DNA of 64,000 bases from Methylophaga sp. (GCA_002733505.1 NVVW01000003.1:1-64000), one strand, 5' to 3'; shown: positions 48,701 to 58,283, counted from the first letter of the stretch. The notes: generated from the letters alone by a model not told the origin. Translations and numbers: made by a program.

Positions 48701-49606
48701 ATGAACGTTTCTCATAATAAAAACATCTGGATTGGCTTTGCTTTGGCCGCCTTCGGTACGCTGCTGTTTTCGTTGAAATCTATATTCATTAAATTTTTAT
48801 ACCAACAAGGGCTAGATGCTCATTCTGTGTTGGTATTAAGAATGGCTTTGGCTTTACCTATTTATATAGTAGTTTTAACGTGGTTATTACGCGGTAAATC
48901 TCAGCATTCCAAGCTAAATTTTTCTACCTTGCGTGCACTATTTTTATTGGGTTTTCTGGGCTATTATCTGGCTTCTTTGCTGGATTTAATGGGTTTGGAA
49001 TTAATCACTGCTCAACTAGAAAGGTTAACTTTGTTCACCTATCCTTTTATGGTGGCAATAATAGGCTATTTTCTGTTCAATGAGCCTTTAACACGAAGAT
49101 TGATCGTTGCGTTAGTGATCACTTACTCTGGTTTAATGCTGGTAATGGGACAAGAGTTACAACTGACGGGCAACAATGTCATGTTGGGTGTTGCTTTGGT
49201 GTTAGGCAGCGCTTTAAGTTTTTCATTCTATGTTTTATTTAGTAAAAGGTTTATTAAAAAACTAGGTAGCCCATTATTTACCAGTCTAGCTATGATTGCT
49301 TCTAGTATTTTTGGTCTTATTCATGGTGCGGTGGTGCTAGATTGGGCAACATTAAGCCTCTCAGCAATGGCATGGTTATGGCTGGTGATGCTGGTTGTAT
49401 TCAGCACAGTAATCCCAAGCTTTATGATGACGGAAAGCATCAATCGAATTGGCCCCGCTCAAACAGGTATTGTAGGAATGCTAGGGCCCATTTTTACGAT
49501 TGTGTTGGCGGTTTATTTATTGGATGAACCGTTTAGCTTAATGATTGCATTAGGTGGTGTAATGATACTGCTTGGCGTATTTAGTTTAATGGTGAAGAAA
49601 GACTAA
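48701..49606 (+). CDS. EamA/DMT-superfamily transporter
   Basis: About 301 residues with ten membrane helices arranged as two EamA repeats (about residues 8-140 and 155-298), typical of drug/metabolite exporters. The second repeat contains FSTVIPSFMMTESINRIGPAQ and LDEPFS, conserved in the family. I choose the ATG of MNVSHNKN rather than an upstream in-frame GTG, whose reading would translate the repeat; GGTGA from the repeat lies upstream at suitable spacing. The substrate cannot be predicted. Confidence 0.88.
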   Translation: MNVSHNKNIWIGFALAAFGTLLFSLKSIFIKFLYQQGLDAHSVLVLRMALALPIYIVVLTWLLRGKSQHSKLNFSTLRALFLLGFLGYYLASLLDLMGLELITAQLERLTLFTYPFMVAIIGYFLFNEPLTRRLIVALVITYSGLMLVMGQELQLTGNNVMLGVALVLGSALSFSFYVLFSKRFIKKLGSPLFTSLAMIASSIFGLIHGAVVLDWATLSLSAMAWLWLVMLVVFSTVIPSFMMTESINRIGPAQTGIVGMLGPIFTIVLAVYLLDEPFSLMIALGGVMILLGVFSLMVKKD

Positions 49607-49646
49607 ATTAAAGTAGATTTTGGTTTAACACATGCGAAAAAGCTAG

Positions 49647-50093
49647 CTAATCTTCTTCTTTTTTACGGGCTTCTTTAATCAACTGTCGTGCAAAGCGTTT
49701 GACCTCAAGATCATAGAGTGCCAGTTGCCCACCTGTTCTGATAGCGCTCATTGCCAATCCGCCGATAATCATCAGTAACAATACCGCTAGAAACCAGGCT
49801 AAAAAATAAGAAACTCTCAAGGAATCATTGATTTTAGGGCTATCCGAGCGTGGTTCTACATCTGTTGTATTGCTGCTCAATACACTAGTTGTGAGCGATG
49901 AAATAGTGCTATCAAGGTTTGAGCCATGATCAATGGCATCAGCAAAGCGTTCGATACGCTGAGGTTCATCATAGAGACCCCATGCTTCAAAAATGACTTT
50001 GATGCCGACATACAAGCCAATAATAAGCATGATCAAGCCTAATGAGCGGACGAGGATAGATAAGAAATCCGTAGTTTTTGATATGTTCTGCAT
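49647..50093 (-). CDS. Two-helix membrane protein of unknown function
   Basis: About 148 residues with two membrane segments (near residues 15-35 and 98-118), a Ser/Thr-rich connecting region and a charged C-terminal tail (VKRFARQLIKEARKKEED). I recognise no family. The inner ATG with CGGAAT before it is preferred over one 11 codons upstream that lacks a ribosome binding site. It is convergent with the EamA gene and downstream of the porin terminator, so it is probably its own unit. Confidence 0.65.
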   Translation of the reverse strand: MQNISKTTDFLSILVRSLGLIMLIIGLYVGIKVIFEAWGLYDEPQRIERFADAIDHGSNLDSTISSLTTSVLSSNTTDVEPRSDSPKINDSLRVSYFLAWFLAVLLLMIIGGLAMSAIRTGGQLALYDLEVKRFARQLIKEARKKEED

Positions 50094-50193
50094 GATATTC
50101 CGTATTCCGTTAGCGTGATGATTCATTTAGCTAAAAGAATAGCAGATATTTTGTGGTGTTATCAACATAAAGCGAGGAAGCTAGAATGACAGG

Positions 50194-50233
50194 CAAAAAA
50201 ATACCAGACTGGCAGTGATTGCCCAGTCTGGTA
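50194..50233 (-). terminator. Rho-independent terminator of the nar-porin operon
   Basis: TACCAGACTGG and CCAGTCTGGTA form a perfect stem of 11 bp around a 10-base loop, followed on the minus strand by seven T. It starts 13 bases after the porin stop codon. Confidence 0.9.
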
Positions 50234-50246
50234 AGAGAGGCGTTTC

Positions 50247-51479
50247 TTAGAATTTAATTTGACCGTATAACCAGAATTTTTCTGTGTCAACTCTTGATGC
50301 AAACTCGCTATCTGCATTATAGTCAGAGTATTTTACGCCAACGGTGTAATGTTGCTTAAAAGTTTTTTGAACTAGGATATCAAACTCATTACCCGCATCT
50401 AAGCTATCTTTATCTGTTTCAAAATCATGGTAAACCACGACCACTTTAGCGCCTAATACTTTACCTACAACGGTGAAGTATATGTCTCTTAGACCTTGGG
50501 CGGGCGTAGATAAAAATTGATCTGCCCAACCTTGGAAGGCATGATTAGTGCCTAATGGTGTTTTAAAGCTATCAGTGCCATCACCTTCTTGCATTTCATA
50601 CGATACTTTAGCTAGCCAACCATTATATTTGGCACCTAATTCAGCTAAATAGTAGCTTTGATCATCCATTGTGCCATCTTTGTAATCATCTTGATTTGCG
50701 TATTCAGCGGTGTATATGATTTTTACACTTTCATTTAATGGCCGTGCTCCTGACAAACGTAACCCTAAGGTTTGTGACGAGATGGCTTCTCTATCGTTAT
50801 AGTCTAAGAAGTAACCATAGCCTTCTAATTTACCAATGGGTAAACCTGTGTATTGAATATTAATTAAATGTGCATTTAGGTCAATATCACCATCTTTAAT
50901 AAAGGTGCCCACATCACGGTCATCACCAAAAATAGTATGAATTTCATCAATATAGGCATAATTAATAGTTGTATTTTCAAACGATGAATTGCTGACACTT
51001 AATGCATCAAATGATTGATGATTTTGGCGCCATAATATATTACCAATAAAGCGGTGGAATGGTGCTTTACGGTAGGTTATTTCTTGACGACCAAACCTAA
51101 ATTCGGTATCAAAACCATTATATTGTAGATAAGCTTGATTGATTTCAGTACCTTCTGGATCGACTACGACTGAATAGGCGGTTTCACCATTGGTCAGACT
51201 ATTATAATTATCTGAGCCTAATTCAGAGACATCTTCAACTTCAGCAAAGGCACTAAAACCATGAAATTGACCTGTTTTATAGCCTAAGGTTGTGCGAATA
51301 GTAAAAGCATCAGCATCTTTTAATGCATTATCTTGATCAACGCTTTCATATCGTAGCCGAGCTGAAAAGCTGACCTTGCCACTACTTAATGCTTCGAAAA
51401 ATGCGTCATCAGCGGTAGATATGCTCGGGGCACCGATTAATACACCTATGCTTGCTGCTAATAATGTTAATTTTTTCAT
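50247..51479 (-). CDS. Outer membrane porin-like beta-barrel protein
   Basis: The 410-residue protein has a clear signal peptide (cleavage probably after APSISTADD or just before) and alternating amphipathic strands throughout, ending in WLYGQIKF with the terminal Phe needed for BAM assembly. It resembles alginate-export/OprD-like barrels without a precise match that I can assign. It starts 19 bases downstream of narI and ends at the operon terminator, so it probably lets nitrate or nitrite cross the outer membrane; that role is inferred from position. Confidence 0.8.
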   Translation of the reverse strand: MKKLTLLAASIGVLIGAPSISTADDAFFEALSSGKVSFSARLRYESVDQDNALKDADAFTIRTTLGYKTGQFHGFSAFAEVEDVSELGSDNYNSLTNGETAYSVVVDPEGTEINQAYLQYNGFDTEFRFGRQEITYRKAPFHRFIGNILWRQNHQSFDALSVSNSSFENTTINYAYIDEIHTIFGDDRDVGTFIKDGDIDLNAHLINIQYTGLPIGKLEGYGYFLDYNDREAISSQTLGLRLSGARPLNESVKIIYTAEYANQDDYKDGTMDDQSYYLAELGAKYNGWLAKVSYEMQEGDGTDSFKTPLGTNHAFQGWADQFLSTPAQGLRDIYFTVVGKVLGAKVVVVYHDFETDKDSLDAGNEFDILVQKTFKQHYTVGVKYSDYNADSEFASRVDTEKFWLYGQIKF

Positions 51480-51497
51480 TTTATATGTCCTAAAAGT

Positions 51498-52187
51498 TTA
51501 TAAATTGCGTTTAGTTCGCACTATTTGATAAGGTCGCCATGCGTAGCTAAAGGGTGCGCTCCAGACATGAACCAGACGCGTAAATGGGAACACTAAAAAT
51601 ATTGTCATTCCGAAAAACATGTGCACTTTAAAGACGGTATCAACATTAGCTAGTAATGCGGGTTCAGGTCTTAAATAAACAATGCTCTGTGACCATTCGG
51701 CTAATGCAATCATCACGCTAGGATCGTTGTGATTTGCATGACCCATCGAAACAGGAATAGTAGATAGGCCTATCAGTAACGTTATCAGGATCCAGCTAAG
51801 GATAAACTTGTCTGATGGACGGCTGGCGGCGGACACACGCGGGTTAAAAAACCGTCTGATCCACAAAATAACTGCACCAACTAAACACATGCTACCAAAA
51901 ATTGCACCAGCATAGATCGCTGTCATTTGATGCGCCATATCTGATACACCTAACGCTAGAAATACACTATGAGGTGTTAATAGCCCTACAAAATGCCCAC
52001 CAAATATAGCAATAATGCCGATATGGAATAGGTTGCTACCTAATCGCAAGTTTTTATTAGACAGTAATTGACTTGAATCGCTCTTCCATGTGTATTGCTC
52101 ACGATCAAAACGGAGCCAACTGCCTATAAAAAACACACTTAATGCGATGTAAGGGTAAATGCTGAAAAGGAAATTTTCTAATCTCAT
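51498..52187 (-). CDS. narI: Respiratory nitrate reductase gamma subunit
   Basis: NarI is the cytochrome b membrane anchor that oxidises quinol and passes electrons to NarH. The 229-residue protein has five membrane helices and the His residues expected for the two b haems, for example in FHIGIIAIFGGHFVGL and the C-terminal KVHMFFGMTIFLVFPFTRLVHVW. Length equals the standard 225-230. It lies 11 bases after narJ. Confidence 0.96.
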   Translation of the reverse strand: MRLENFLFSIYPYIALSVFFIGSWLRFDREQYTWKSDSSQLLSNKNLRLGSNLFHIGIIAIFGGHFVGLLTPHSVFLALGVSDMAHQMTAIYAGAIFGSMCLVGAVILWIRRFFNPRVSAASRPSDKFILSWILITLLIGLSTIPVSMGHANHNDPSVMIALAEWSQSIVYLRPEPALLANVDTVFKVHMFFGMTIFLVFPFTRLVHVWSAPFSYAWRPYQIVRTKRNL

Positions 52188-52198
52188 GTCGTTTCTCC

Positions 52199-52729
52199 TT
52201 ATGCTGCTTCTATACGGATCAAGCTAGCTCGACCTGCAATAATTGATATCAAATCCGCATAGGGACTTGCCGCTTTTTTTAAATTATCCATCAGCACGCC
52301 AAATACTTTTTTGGCATCGGCTAAAAAGACAGTTGATTCACTACTATCAAGGTAGGCCGCAAACTCTAAGATTAGTGGTAGATAATCGGGTAGCTCTTTT
52401 GCTGATTCTGATACTTCAACACCGTAGTCTTTATATAATTCACCTAAATCAATTAATGCGGGCCCACGGTTCTTGTCATCACCAAATAAATGATGGGTTA
52501 GATGCAAGCTGTGCTCAGGCACCATATCAAATGTATTGACATAGTCTGCTTGTAAATCGATTAATGGTTTATCTTCCAACTGTTTAAGATAAGCTTGAAG
52601 CGTTGAACGCTCTTGCTTATCAATATCAGGCGTGTCATTCACCCATTCATTAATTTCGGGTAGGTTATCAATAAGCTCTTGTTCTGGATACTGTAATAAT
52701 ACTGATAATATTTTATAAATTTTCATCAT
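52199..52729 (-). CDS. narJ: Nitrate reductase molybdenum cofactor assembly chaperone
   Basis: NarJ binds the NarG N-terminus and ensures cofactor insertion before membrane attachment. At 176 residues it is short compared with the E. coli chaperone (236), but the NarJ/TorD signature is present in YVNTFDMVPEHSLHLTHHLFGD. The start MMKIYKILSVLLQYP has AGGAG upstream. It sits in the usual position between narH and narI, six bases after narH. Confidence 0.94.
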   Translation of the reverse strand: MMKIYKILSVLLQYPEQELIDNLPEINEWVNDTPDIDKQERSTLQAYLKQLEDKPLIDLQADYVNTFDMVPEHSLHLTHHLFGDDKNRGPALIDLGELYKDYGVEVSESAKELPDYLPLILEFAAYLDSSESTVFLADAKKVFGVLMDNLKKAASPYADLISIIAGRASLIRIEAA

Positions 52730-52735
52730 ATGCTC

Positions 52736-54283
52736 CTATAGATTATCGCCAGAAGGTGCTAGTGCACTTGATTCTTTGCTAGTCTTACGACGACGAGGGA
52801 ATAAGGTGATTTTTGATACACCTGATGAGCTATCATTACCAAAGGTGAAGCCGTTTTGACCTTGCTGTGCAAACACATCATCTAATACCATTTCTTCATG
52901 GCCTGTTGGAATAACAAAACGATCTTCATAATTGGCGATAGCTAAATAACGATACATTTCTTTGGCTTGATCTTCGCTTAAACCTGCGGCATCAAGAACC
53001 GTAGTATCGACAACCCCTTCAACATGGATGCTACGCATATAAGAGCGCATAGCAATCAACTTGTTTAATGAAGATAGAACGGGCGCTTCTTCACCAGCCG
53101 TTAATAGGTTGGCCAGATATTGAACAGGTAAACGCATAGCTTCAGCAACGGGAATCACACCGTCAGGACCCGTTGGCAGTCGGCCTTGATCAATCTTAGA
53201 TTGAACAGGTGATAGGGGCGGGATATACCATACCATGGGTAATGTTCGGTACTCAGGATGCATGGGGAAGGCTATTTTCCAATCCATTGCCATTTTCCAA
53301 ATAGGTGATTTTTGAGCTGCGATCAACATATCATCATTAATGCCATCACGACGTGCTGCGGCAATCACTTCAGGATCATTGGGATCTAGGAATATGCTGC
53401 ACTGTGCTTCATATAAATCCTGTGTATCATCCATGCTGGCCACTTCTTCAATGCGGTCAGCATCGTAAAGCATGATGCCGTTATAGCGAATACGTCCTAC
53501 GCATGATTCTGAACATACCGTTGGTAAACCTGCTTCAACGCGAGGGTAACAACCGGTACATTTTTCAGCTTTACCTGATTCCCAGTTGTAGAATACTTTC
53601 TTGTATGGGCAGGCTGAGATACACATGCGCCAGCCACGACATTTATCTTGGTCAACAAGAACAATACCGTCTTCTTCACGTTTATAAATTGAACCAGAAG
53701 GACATGAAGCAATACAGGATGCATTCAAACAATGGTTACAGATCCGCGGTAGATACATATGGAAAGTATTTTCAAACTCGCCATACATTTCTTTCTGAGC
53801 AATATCCATATTTTTGTCTTTAGAGCGATGTTTAAACTCACCCGCTAAATCATCTTCCCAGTTAGGACCCCAAGTGATTTTATCCATCACTTCACCAGTG
53901 ATCTGAGAGATTGGACGAGCAGTGGGCGTTGCTTCTAATAACGGTGCATTTTGTAAGTGTGCGTAGTTAAACGTATAGGGCTCGTAATAATCATCAATTT
54001 CAGGCATATCTGGATTTGCGAAGATATTAAGCAATCGTTTGATCTTGCTGCCTGATTTTAATTGTAATTTACCATTGTTGAGTTCCCAGCCGCCATTCCA
54101 TTTTTCTTGGTCTTCCCAGTTTTGAGGGAAGCCGACACCGGGTTTCGATTCAACATTATTAAACCACGCGTATTCCACACCTTCACGGTTAGTCCAAACA
54201 TTTTTACAGGTTACTGAACAGGTATGACAACCAATACATTTGTCTAAATTAAAGACAAGGGCAAATTGAGCACGGACTTTCAT
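52736..54283 (-). CDS. narH: Respiratory nitrate reductase beta subunit
   Basis: NarH carries three [4Fe-4S] clusters and one [3Fe-4S] cluster from NarI to NarG. The four Cys groups are CIGCHTCSVTCK, CNHCLNASCIASCP, CRGWRMCISACP (Trp in place of one Cys, marking the 3Fe cluster) and CTGCYPR with CSESC. The protein has about 515 residues. I take MKVRAQFALVFNLDKC as the start, as in other NarH. The ATG is formed exactly at the edge of an inserted MITE and overlaps the stop of a 55-codon ORF by four bases, so translation is probably coupled. Confidence 0.96.
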   Translation of the reverse strand: MKVRAQFALVFNLDKCIGCHTCSVTCKNVWTNREGVEYAWFNNVESKPGVGFPQNWEDQEKWNGGWELNNGKLQLKSGSKIKRLLNIFANPDMPEIDDYYEPYTFNYAHLQNAPLLEATPTARPISQITGEVMDKITWGPNWEDDLAGEFKHRSKDKNMDIAQKEMYGEFENTFHMYLPRICNHCLNASCIASCPSGSIYKREEDGIVLVDQDKCRGWRMCISACPYKKVFYNWESGKAEKCTGCYPRVEAGLPTVCSESCVGRIRYNGIMLYDADRIEEVASMDDTQDLYEAQCSIFLDPNDPEVIAAARRDGINDDMLIAAQKSPIWKMAMDWKIAFPMHPEYRTLPMVWYIPPLSPVQSKIDQGRLPTGPDGVIPVAEAMRLPVQYLANLLTAGEEAPVLSSLNKLIAMRSYMRSIHVEGVVDTTVLDAAGLSEDQAKEMYRYLAIANYEDRFVIPTGHEEMVLDDVFAQQGQNGFTFGNDSSSGVSKITLFPRRRKTSKESSALAPSGDNL

Positions 54284-54447
54284 AATGAGACCTTTGCACA
54301 ATTTGAGTGCGGTTTAGATGAATTAGAAAATAGTGCATTTTCACCGAAAAAAGGAGAAAAATAGTGAACTATTGGCCGAGTTTTTTCGGTGGTAAGGTGC
54401 ATTTTATGGTTTATATAAAGTGCGCTTAAACTGTGTAAAAATCTCAT
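54280..54447 (-). CDS. 55-codon ORF created by MITE insertion between narG and narH
   Basis: The narG stop TAG overlaps a strong ribosome binding site AGGAG, which lies six bases before this ATG. The frame stays open through the entire 161-bp MITE and ends in TGA overlapping the narH ATG (ATGA). The peptide starts MRFLHSLSALYINHK and ends HSNCAKVSL; it resembles nothing known. The ribosome binding site was most likely the original one of narH. The value of this ORF is probably to hand ribosomes to narH by termination-reinitiation. It is too short for usual gene callers. Confidence 0.65.
   Translation of the reverse strand: MRFLHSLSALYINHKMHLTTEKTRPIVHYFSPFFGENALFSNSSKPHSNCAKVSL
54286..54446. 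mobile_element. MITE between narG and narH (IS5-like ends)
   Basis: 161 bp bounded by imperfect inverted repeats of about 31 bases (outer ends TGAGATTTTTACACAG and TGAGACCTTTGCACAA) and flanked by the direct repeat TTA (54283-54285 and 54447-54449), the 3-bp TNA type of target duplication. The centre contains CACCGAAAAAA and TTTTTTCGGTG as a further inverted pair. The ends resemble IS5-family termini. Removal of the element and one TTA restores a normal narG-narH junction. Confidence 0.85.
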
Positions 54448-54456
54448 AACATTCTC

Positions 54457-57400
54457 CTATTTTTTGCCTATGCCGACAGGGTTGAGCTGCGCTTCACGTT
54501 CATCAGTAAGCGGGCGTTCTAACCAATCAATATCTTGGTCTTCAAGTTTGTGGATCACGACCATTTCATCACGCTGGCTACCTACGGTGCCATAGTAATT
54601 AAAGGCATATGATAATTGGGCATAACCACCAATCATATTGGTTGGTTTCATCGCGATACGGGTTACCGAGTTCAAAATACCGCCTCGTTTACCAGTTGAA
54701 GGTGAGCCCGGTACATTCACATTCTTCTCTTGAGCGTGATACATCATCGCCATACCATTGGGTATGCGTTGTGAAATAACAGCTCGAGTAATGGTTGCAC
54801 CATTGGCATTGATTATTTCAATCCAATCGTTATCGACTAGGCCGATTACTTTGGCATCTTCCTCAGAAATCCAGGTGTATGGGCCACCGCGGAATAACTG
54901 CAACATACGTAAGTTATCTTGATACGTTGAATGAATACCCCATTTTGAATGCGGTGTGATCCAGCTCAACGTTAGATGAGGTTTTTTGCGAACTTCATCA
55001 GGCAATTTTTCATGTGCTTTCATATCAATCGGTGGGCGATATGTGCAACACCCTTCACCAAAGTCCAACATCCATTCATGATCTTGATAGAAATGGGCGC
55101 GACCAGTCAGTGTTCTAAAAGGAATATGTTCATGCACATTGGTATAACCCGCCGTGTACGATACATGTTCTGATTCAATACCTGACCACGTTGGCGCAGT
55201 AATAATCTTGCGTGGTTGTGCTTGAATATCACGGAAGGTCACTTTTTCTTCTTGCCTGCCAGCATAGAGGTGATGATGATCAAGCCCTGTTTTTTTCGAT
55301 AATGCAGTCCATGCTTTATGCGCTACTTCACCATTAGTTTCTGGTGCCATACGCATCACCGAATCACAGACATAAATATCTTCTTCTAATGACGGCATAC
55401 CAAATGAAACACCAGGCACTTTCACCGTATAGTTCAGCTTTTTAAGCTCTTCGTATTCTTGATCAGTGTTCCAATCAATACCTTTAATGCTGTTACCCAG
55501 CTTGGTCATTAACGGGCCAAGTGCAATGTATTTGTTATAGATACTGCCATAATCACGTTCAACAATCTTAATCAATGGCATTGTTTTACCGGGAATAGGC
55601 TCACATTCGCCACGCTTCCAATCTTTAACTTCACCAAACGGCTGTGCTAACTCAAAAGGAGAATCATGTTGCATAGGTAATGCCACCACATCTTTTCTTA
55701 CACCAAGATGTTCGCCACCTAATTCGCTAAATTTTTTCGCTAAGGCTTGGAATATTTGCCAATCTGATTTAGATTCCCAACCTGGCGATACGGCCTCAGA
55801 TAATGGGTGAATGAACGGATGCATATCGGTAGTATTCAAGTCATTTTTTTCATACCACGTAGCGGTTGGTAAAACGATATCTGAATACGCACCGGTTGAG
55901 TTGAGGCGGAAGTTGATATCAACCATTAAATCTAATTTAGCGATCGGCGCTTCTTCATGCCATTTAACTTCTTTAGTGCCTCTACCATCGCCACTTTCTT
56001 GCATTACACCATTTTGTGCGCCAAGAAGATGTTTAAGGAAGTATTCATGCCCTTTAGCAGATGTACCAATTAAGTTGGCACGCCATACAAATAAGTTACG
56101 AGGCCAGTTTTCTGGTGCATCGACATCAGCAAAAGCGACGTCTAATTCTCCTGACTTTAATTTATCGGCAATAAAGCCACCAATACTTGCTTCGTCAGCC
56201 TTGCCCGCTGCTTCGGCTTCTTTTGCCAATTCTATTGGGTTCTTGTTCCAGTGAGGGGCAGAAGGTAACCAGCCTAAACGCGTTGCCACGATATTGTAAT
56301 CAGCGATGGTATAACCTTTATATTTTGCTTTCGCTGCGGGGTGTTGTAGTTCGTCTGGGTTTATCGTGTCATAACGCCATTGATCAGTATGGAAATACCA
56401 ATAGGATGTAGAGTTCTGATGACGAGGTGGACGCTGCCAATCAAGTGCGAAGGCAATCGGTGCCCAACCCGCTTGAGGACGCAGTTTTTCTTGGCCTACA
56501 TAATGTGCCCAACCACCACCTGATTGACCTACGCAACCACACATGTGAAGCAAGTTCATAATTGAGCGGTAGCTTAAATCATTGTGATACCAGTGATTGA
56601 TCGCTGCACCCATAATGATCATTGATTTGCCGGTTGTTTTAGCTGCATTATCAGCAAACTCACGACCTGTGCGTTCAATATCAGCCGCTTTAACGCCGGT
56701 TACTTTTTCTGACCAAGCCGGTGTGTAAGCTACATTAGCATCAGCATACGATTTAGCTACATTGTCGCCACCCAAACCACGATCTAGACTGTAGTTAGAA
56801 AGTTGTAGGTCAAATACGCTGGTGACAAAGACTTCTTCACCATTTGCCAGTGTTAGTTTTCTAACAGGCATGTTTCTCCACAATAAATCAGGCTCATCTG
56901 GCGTAAAGTGAGGGAAGCATACAGAAACCACTTCATCATGATTACCGAGACAAGATAGTTCTTCAACAATATCTTTTTTGCCAGCTTTTGGAAGCAAATT
57001 CCATTTACCTTCTTCACCCCAACGAAAACCAATTGAGCCATTGGGTGCAACAAAGCTTTTGCTGGTTTCATCGTAGACAATGGTTTTCCATTCGGGATTA
57101 TTATCTTCACCTAGATTTTTAGCAAAATCTGAGGCTCTTAAACAGCGATCCGATACATAGCCATCTTCATATTGTCGCAAGATAACCTGAATCGGTAAAT
57201 CCGTATTTTGGCGTGCATAATCGATAAAGTAAGGTACTTGCTTATCGATATAGAATTCTTTTAATGCCACATGACCCATGGCCATAAATGCTGCTGCATC
57301 GGTACCTTGTTTAACCGGCATCCAGAGATCAGCAAATTTTACATATTCAGCATAATCAGGTGCCATTGACACAACTTTAGTCCCTTTATAACGTGCTTCA

Positions 57401-58206
57401 GTCATAAAGTGGGCATCGGGTGTACGTGTCATCGGCAAGTTAGCACCGGTGATGATTAAGTAGGTTGAGTTATACCAATCAGCGGATTCTGGTACGTCTG
57501 TTTGCTCGCCCCATGTTTGTGGGCTGGCGGCAGGTAAATCACAATACCAATCATAAAAAGAGCCGACAGCTGCACCGATGAGAGAGAGATACCGAGAGCC
57601 GGCGGCGTAAGAAATCATCGACATGGCAGGGATAGGTGAGAACCCATAGATACGGTCTGGCCCCCATTTGTCGATAGTATAAACGTTGGCAGCTACAGTA
57701 ATTTCAGTCACTTCATCCCATGTTGCACGAACAAAGCCGCCTAAACCACGAACAGAGGTGTATTTTTTGCGTTTATTTTCATCTGCTTGAATCGCTGCCC
57801 ATGCATCTACAGGCTTTTTGCCTGAGCGACGTTCAGCACGATAAAGTTCAAGCAAACGACCACGAATAAGAGGATATTTAATGCGGTGTGGACTATATAG
57901 ATACCATGAGAAACTAGCGCCACGCTGACAACCGCGAGGTTCATGATTTGGCATGTCTTCACGGGTGCGAGGGTAATCTGTTTGTTGCATTTCAAATGCA
58001 ACTAAACCGCCTTTAACAAAAATCTTCCATGAACAACCACCAGTACAGTTCACCCCATGTGTAGAACGTACCACTTTGTCATGACGCCAGCGATTACGAT
58101 AACCTTCTTCCCAGTCACGATCTTCATTAGTTACGATGCCATGATTATCTGAGAAGGTATCTTTAACCTTATCAAAGAAATTTAGCCTATCTAAAAAATG
58201 ACTCAT
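54457..58206 (-). CDS. narG: Respiratory nitrate reductase alpha subunit
   Basis: NarG reduces nitrate to nitrite at a Mo-bis-MGD centre on the cytoplasmic face. The 1249-residue protein has the FS0 ligands His50, Cys54 and Cys58 (THGVNCTGGCSW), the Mo-ligand Asp in ESADWYNST, and the expected C-terminal molybdopterin-dinucleotide domain. The N-terminus has the NarJ-binding helix and no Tat signal, as in membrane-bound nitrate reductases. It follows narK2 by 77 bases that hold a strong hairpin, and is separated from narH by a MITE. Confidence 0.98.
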   Translation of the reverse strand: MSHFLDRLNFFDKVKDTFSDNHGIVTNEDRDWEEGYRNRWRHDKVVRSTHGVNCTGGCSWKIFVKGGLVAFEMQQTDYPRTREDMPNHEPRGCQRGASFSWYLYSPHRIKYPLIRGRLLELYRAERRSGKKPVDAWAAIQADENKRKKYTSVRGLGGFVRATWDEVTEITVAANVYTIDKWGPDRIYGFSPIPAMSMISYAAGSRYLSLIGAAVGSFYDWYCDLPAASPQTWGEQTDVPESADWYNSTYLIITGANLPMTRTPDAHFMTEARYKGTKVVSMAPDYAEYVKFADLWMPVKQGTDAAAFMAMGHVALKEFYIDKQVPYFIDYARQNTDLPIQVILRQYEDGYVSDRCLRASDFAKNLGEDNNPEWKTIVYDETSKSFVAPNGSIGFRWGEEGKWNLLPKAGKKDIVEELSCLGNHDEVVSVCFPHFTPDEPDLLWRNMPVRKLTLANGEEVFVTSVFDLQLSNYSLDRGLGGDNVAKSYADANVAYTPAWSEKVTGVKAADIERTGREFADNAAKTTGKSMIIMGAAINHWYHNDLSYRSIMNLLHMCGCVGQSGGGWAHYVGQEKLRPQAGWAPIAFALDWQRPPRHQNSTSYWYFHTDQWRYDTINPDELQHPAAKAKYKGYTIADYNIVATRLGWLPSAPHWNKNPIELAKEAEAAGKADEASIGGFIADKLKSGELDVAFADVDAPENWPRNLFVWRANLIGTSAKGHEYFLKHLLGAQNGVMQESGDGRGTKEVKWHEEAPIAKLDLMVDINFRLNSTGAYSDIVLPTATWYEKNDLNTTDMHPFIHPLSEAVSPGWESKSDWQIFQALAKKFSELGGEHLGVRKDVVALPMQHDSPFELAQPFGEVKDWKRGECEPIPGKTMPLIKIVERDYGSIYNKYIALGPLMTKLGNSIKGIDWNTDQEYEELKKLNYTVKVPGVSFGMPSLEEDIYVCDSVMRMAPETNGEVAHKAWTALSKKTGLDHHHLYAGRQEEKVTFRDIQAQPRKIITAPTWSGIESEHVSYTAGYTNVHEHIPFRTLTGRAHFYQDHEWMLDFGEGCCTYRPPIDMKAHEKLPDEVRKKPHLTLSWITPHSKWGIHSTYQDNLRMLQLFRGGPYTWISEEDAKVIGLVDNDWIEIINANGATITRAVISQRIPNGMAMMYHAQEKNVNVPGSPSTGKRGGILNSVTRIAMKPTNMIGGYAQLSYAFNYYGTVGSQRDEMVVIHKLEDQDIDWLERPLTDEREAQLNPVGIGKK

Positions 58207-58248
58207 TTTTCTCTCTCCGTTTTTACGTTTGCTGCTAATACTTAAATA

Positions 58249-58275
58249 AAGGCAGTCAGTGCATCTGACTGCCTT
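58249..58275 (-). terminator. Intercistronic hairpin between narK2 and narG
   Basis: AAGGCAGTCAG and CTGACTGCCTT form a perfect 11-bp stem with loop TGCAT; on the minus strand TTATTTAAG follows. It lies nine bases after the narK2 stop and 43 before the narG start. It is likely a partial terminator or an mRNA-stabilising structure inside the operon. Confidence 0.65.
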
Positions 58276-58283
58276 ACTGTTTA

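Noticed and set aside
55811..56254. 147-codon open frame antisense to narG
   Set aside because: narG is certain in this region; the antisense translation has no recognisable domain and no start signals.
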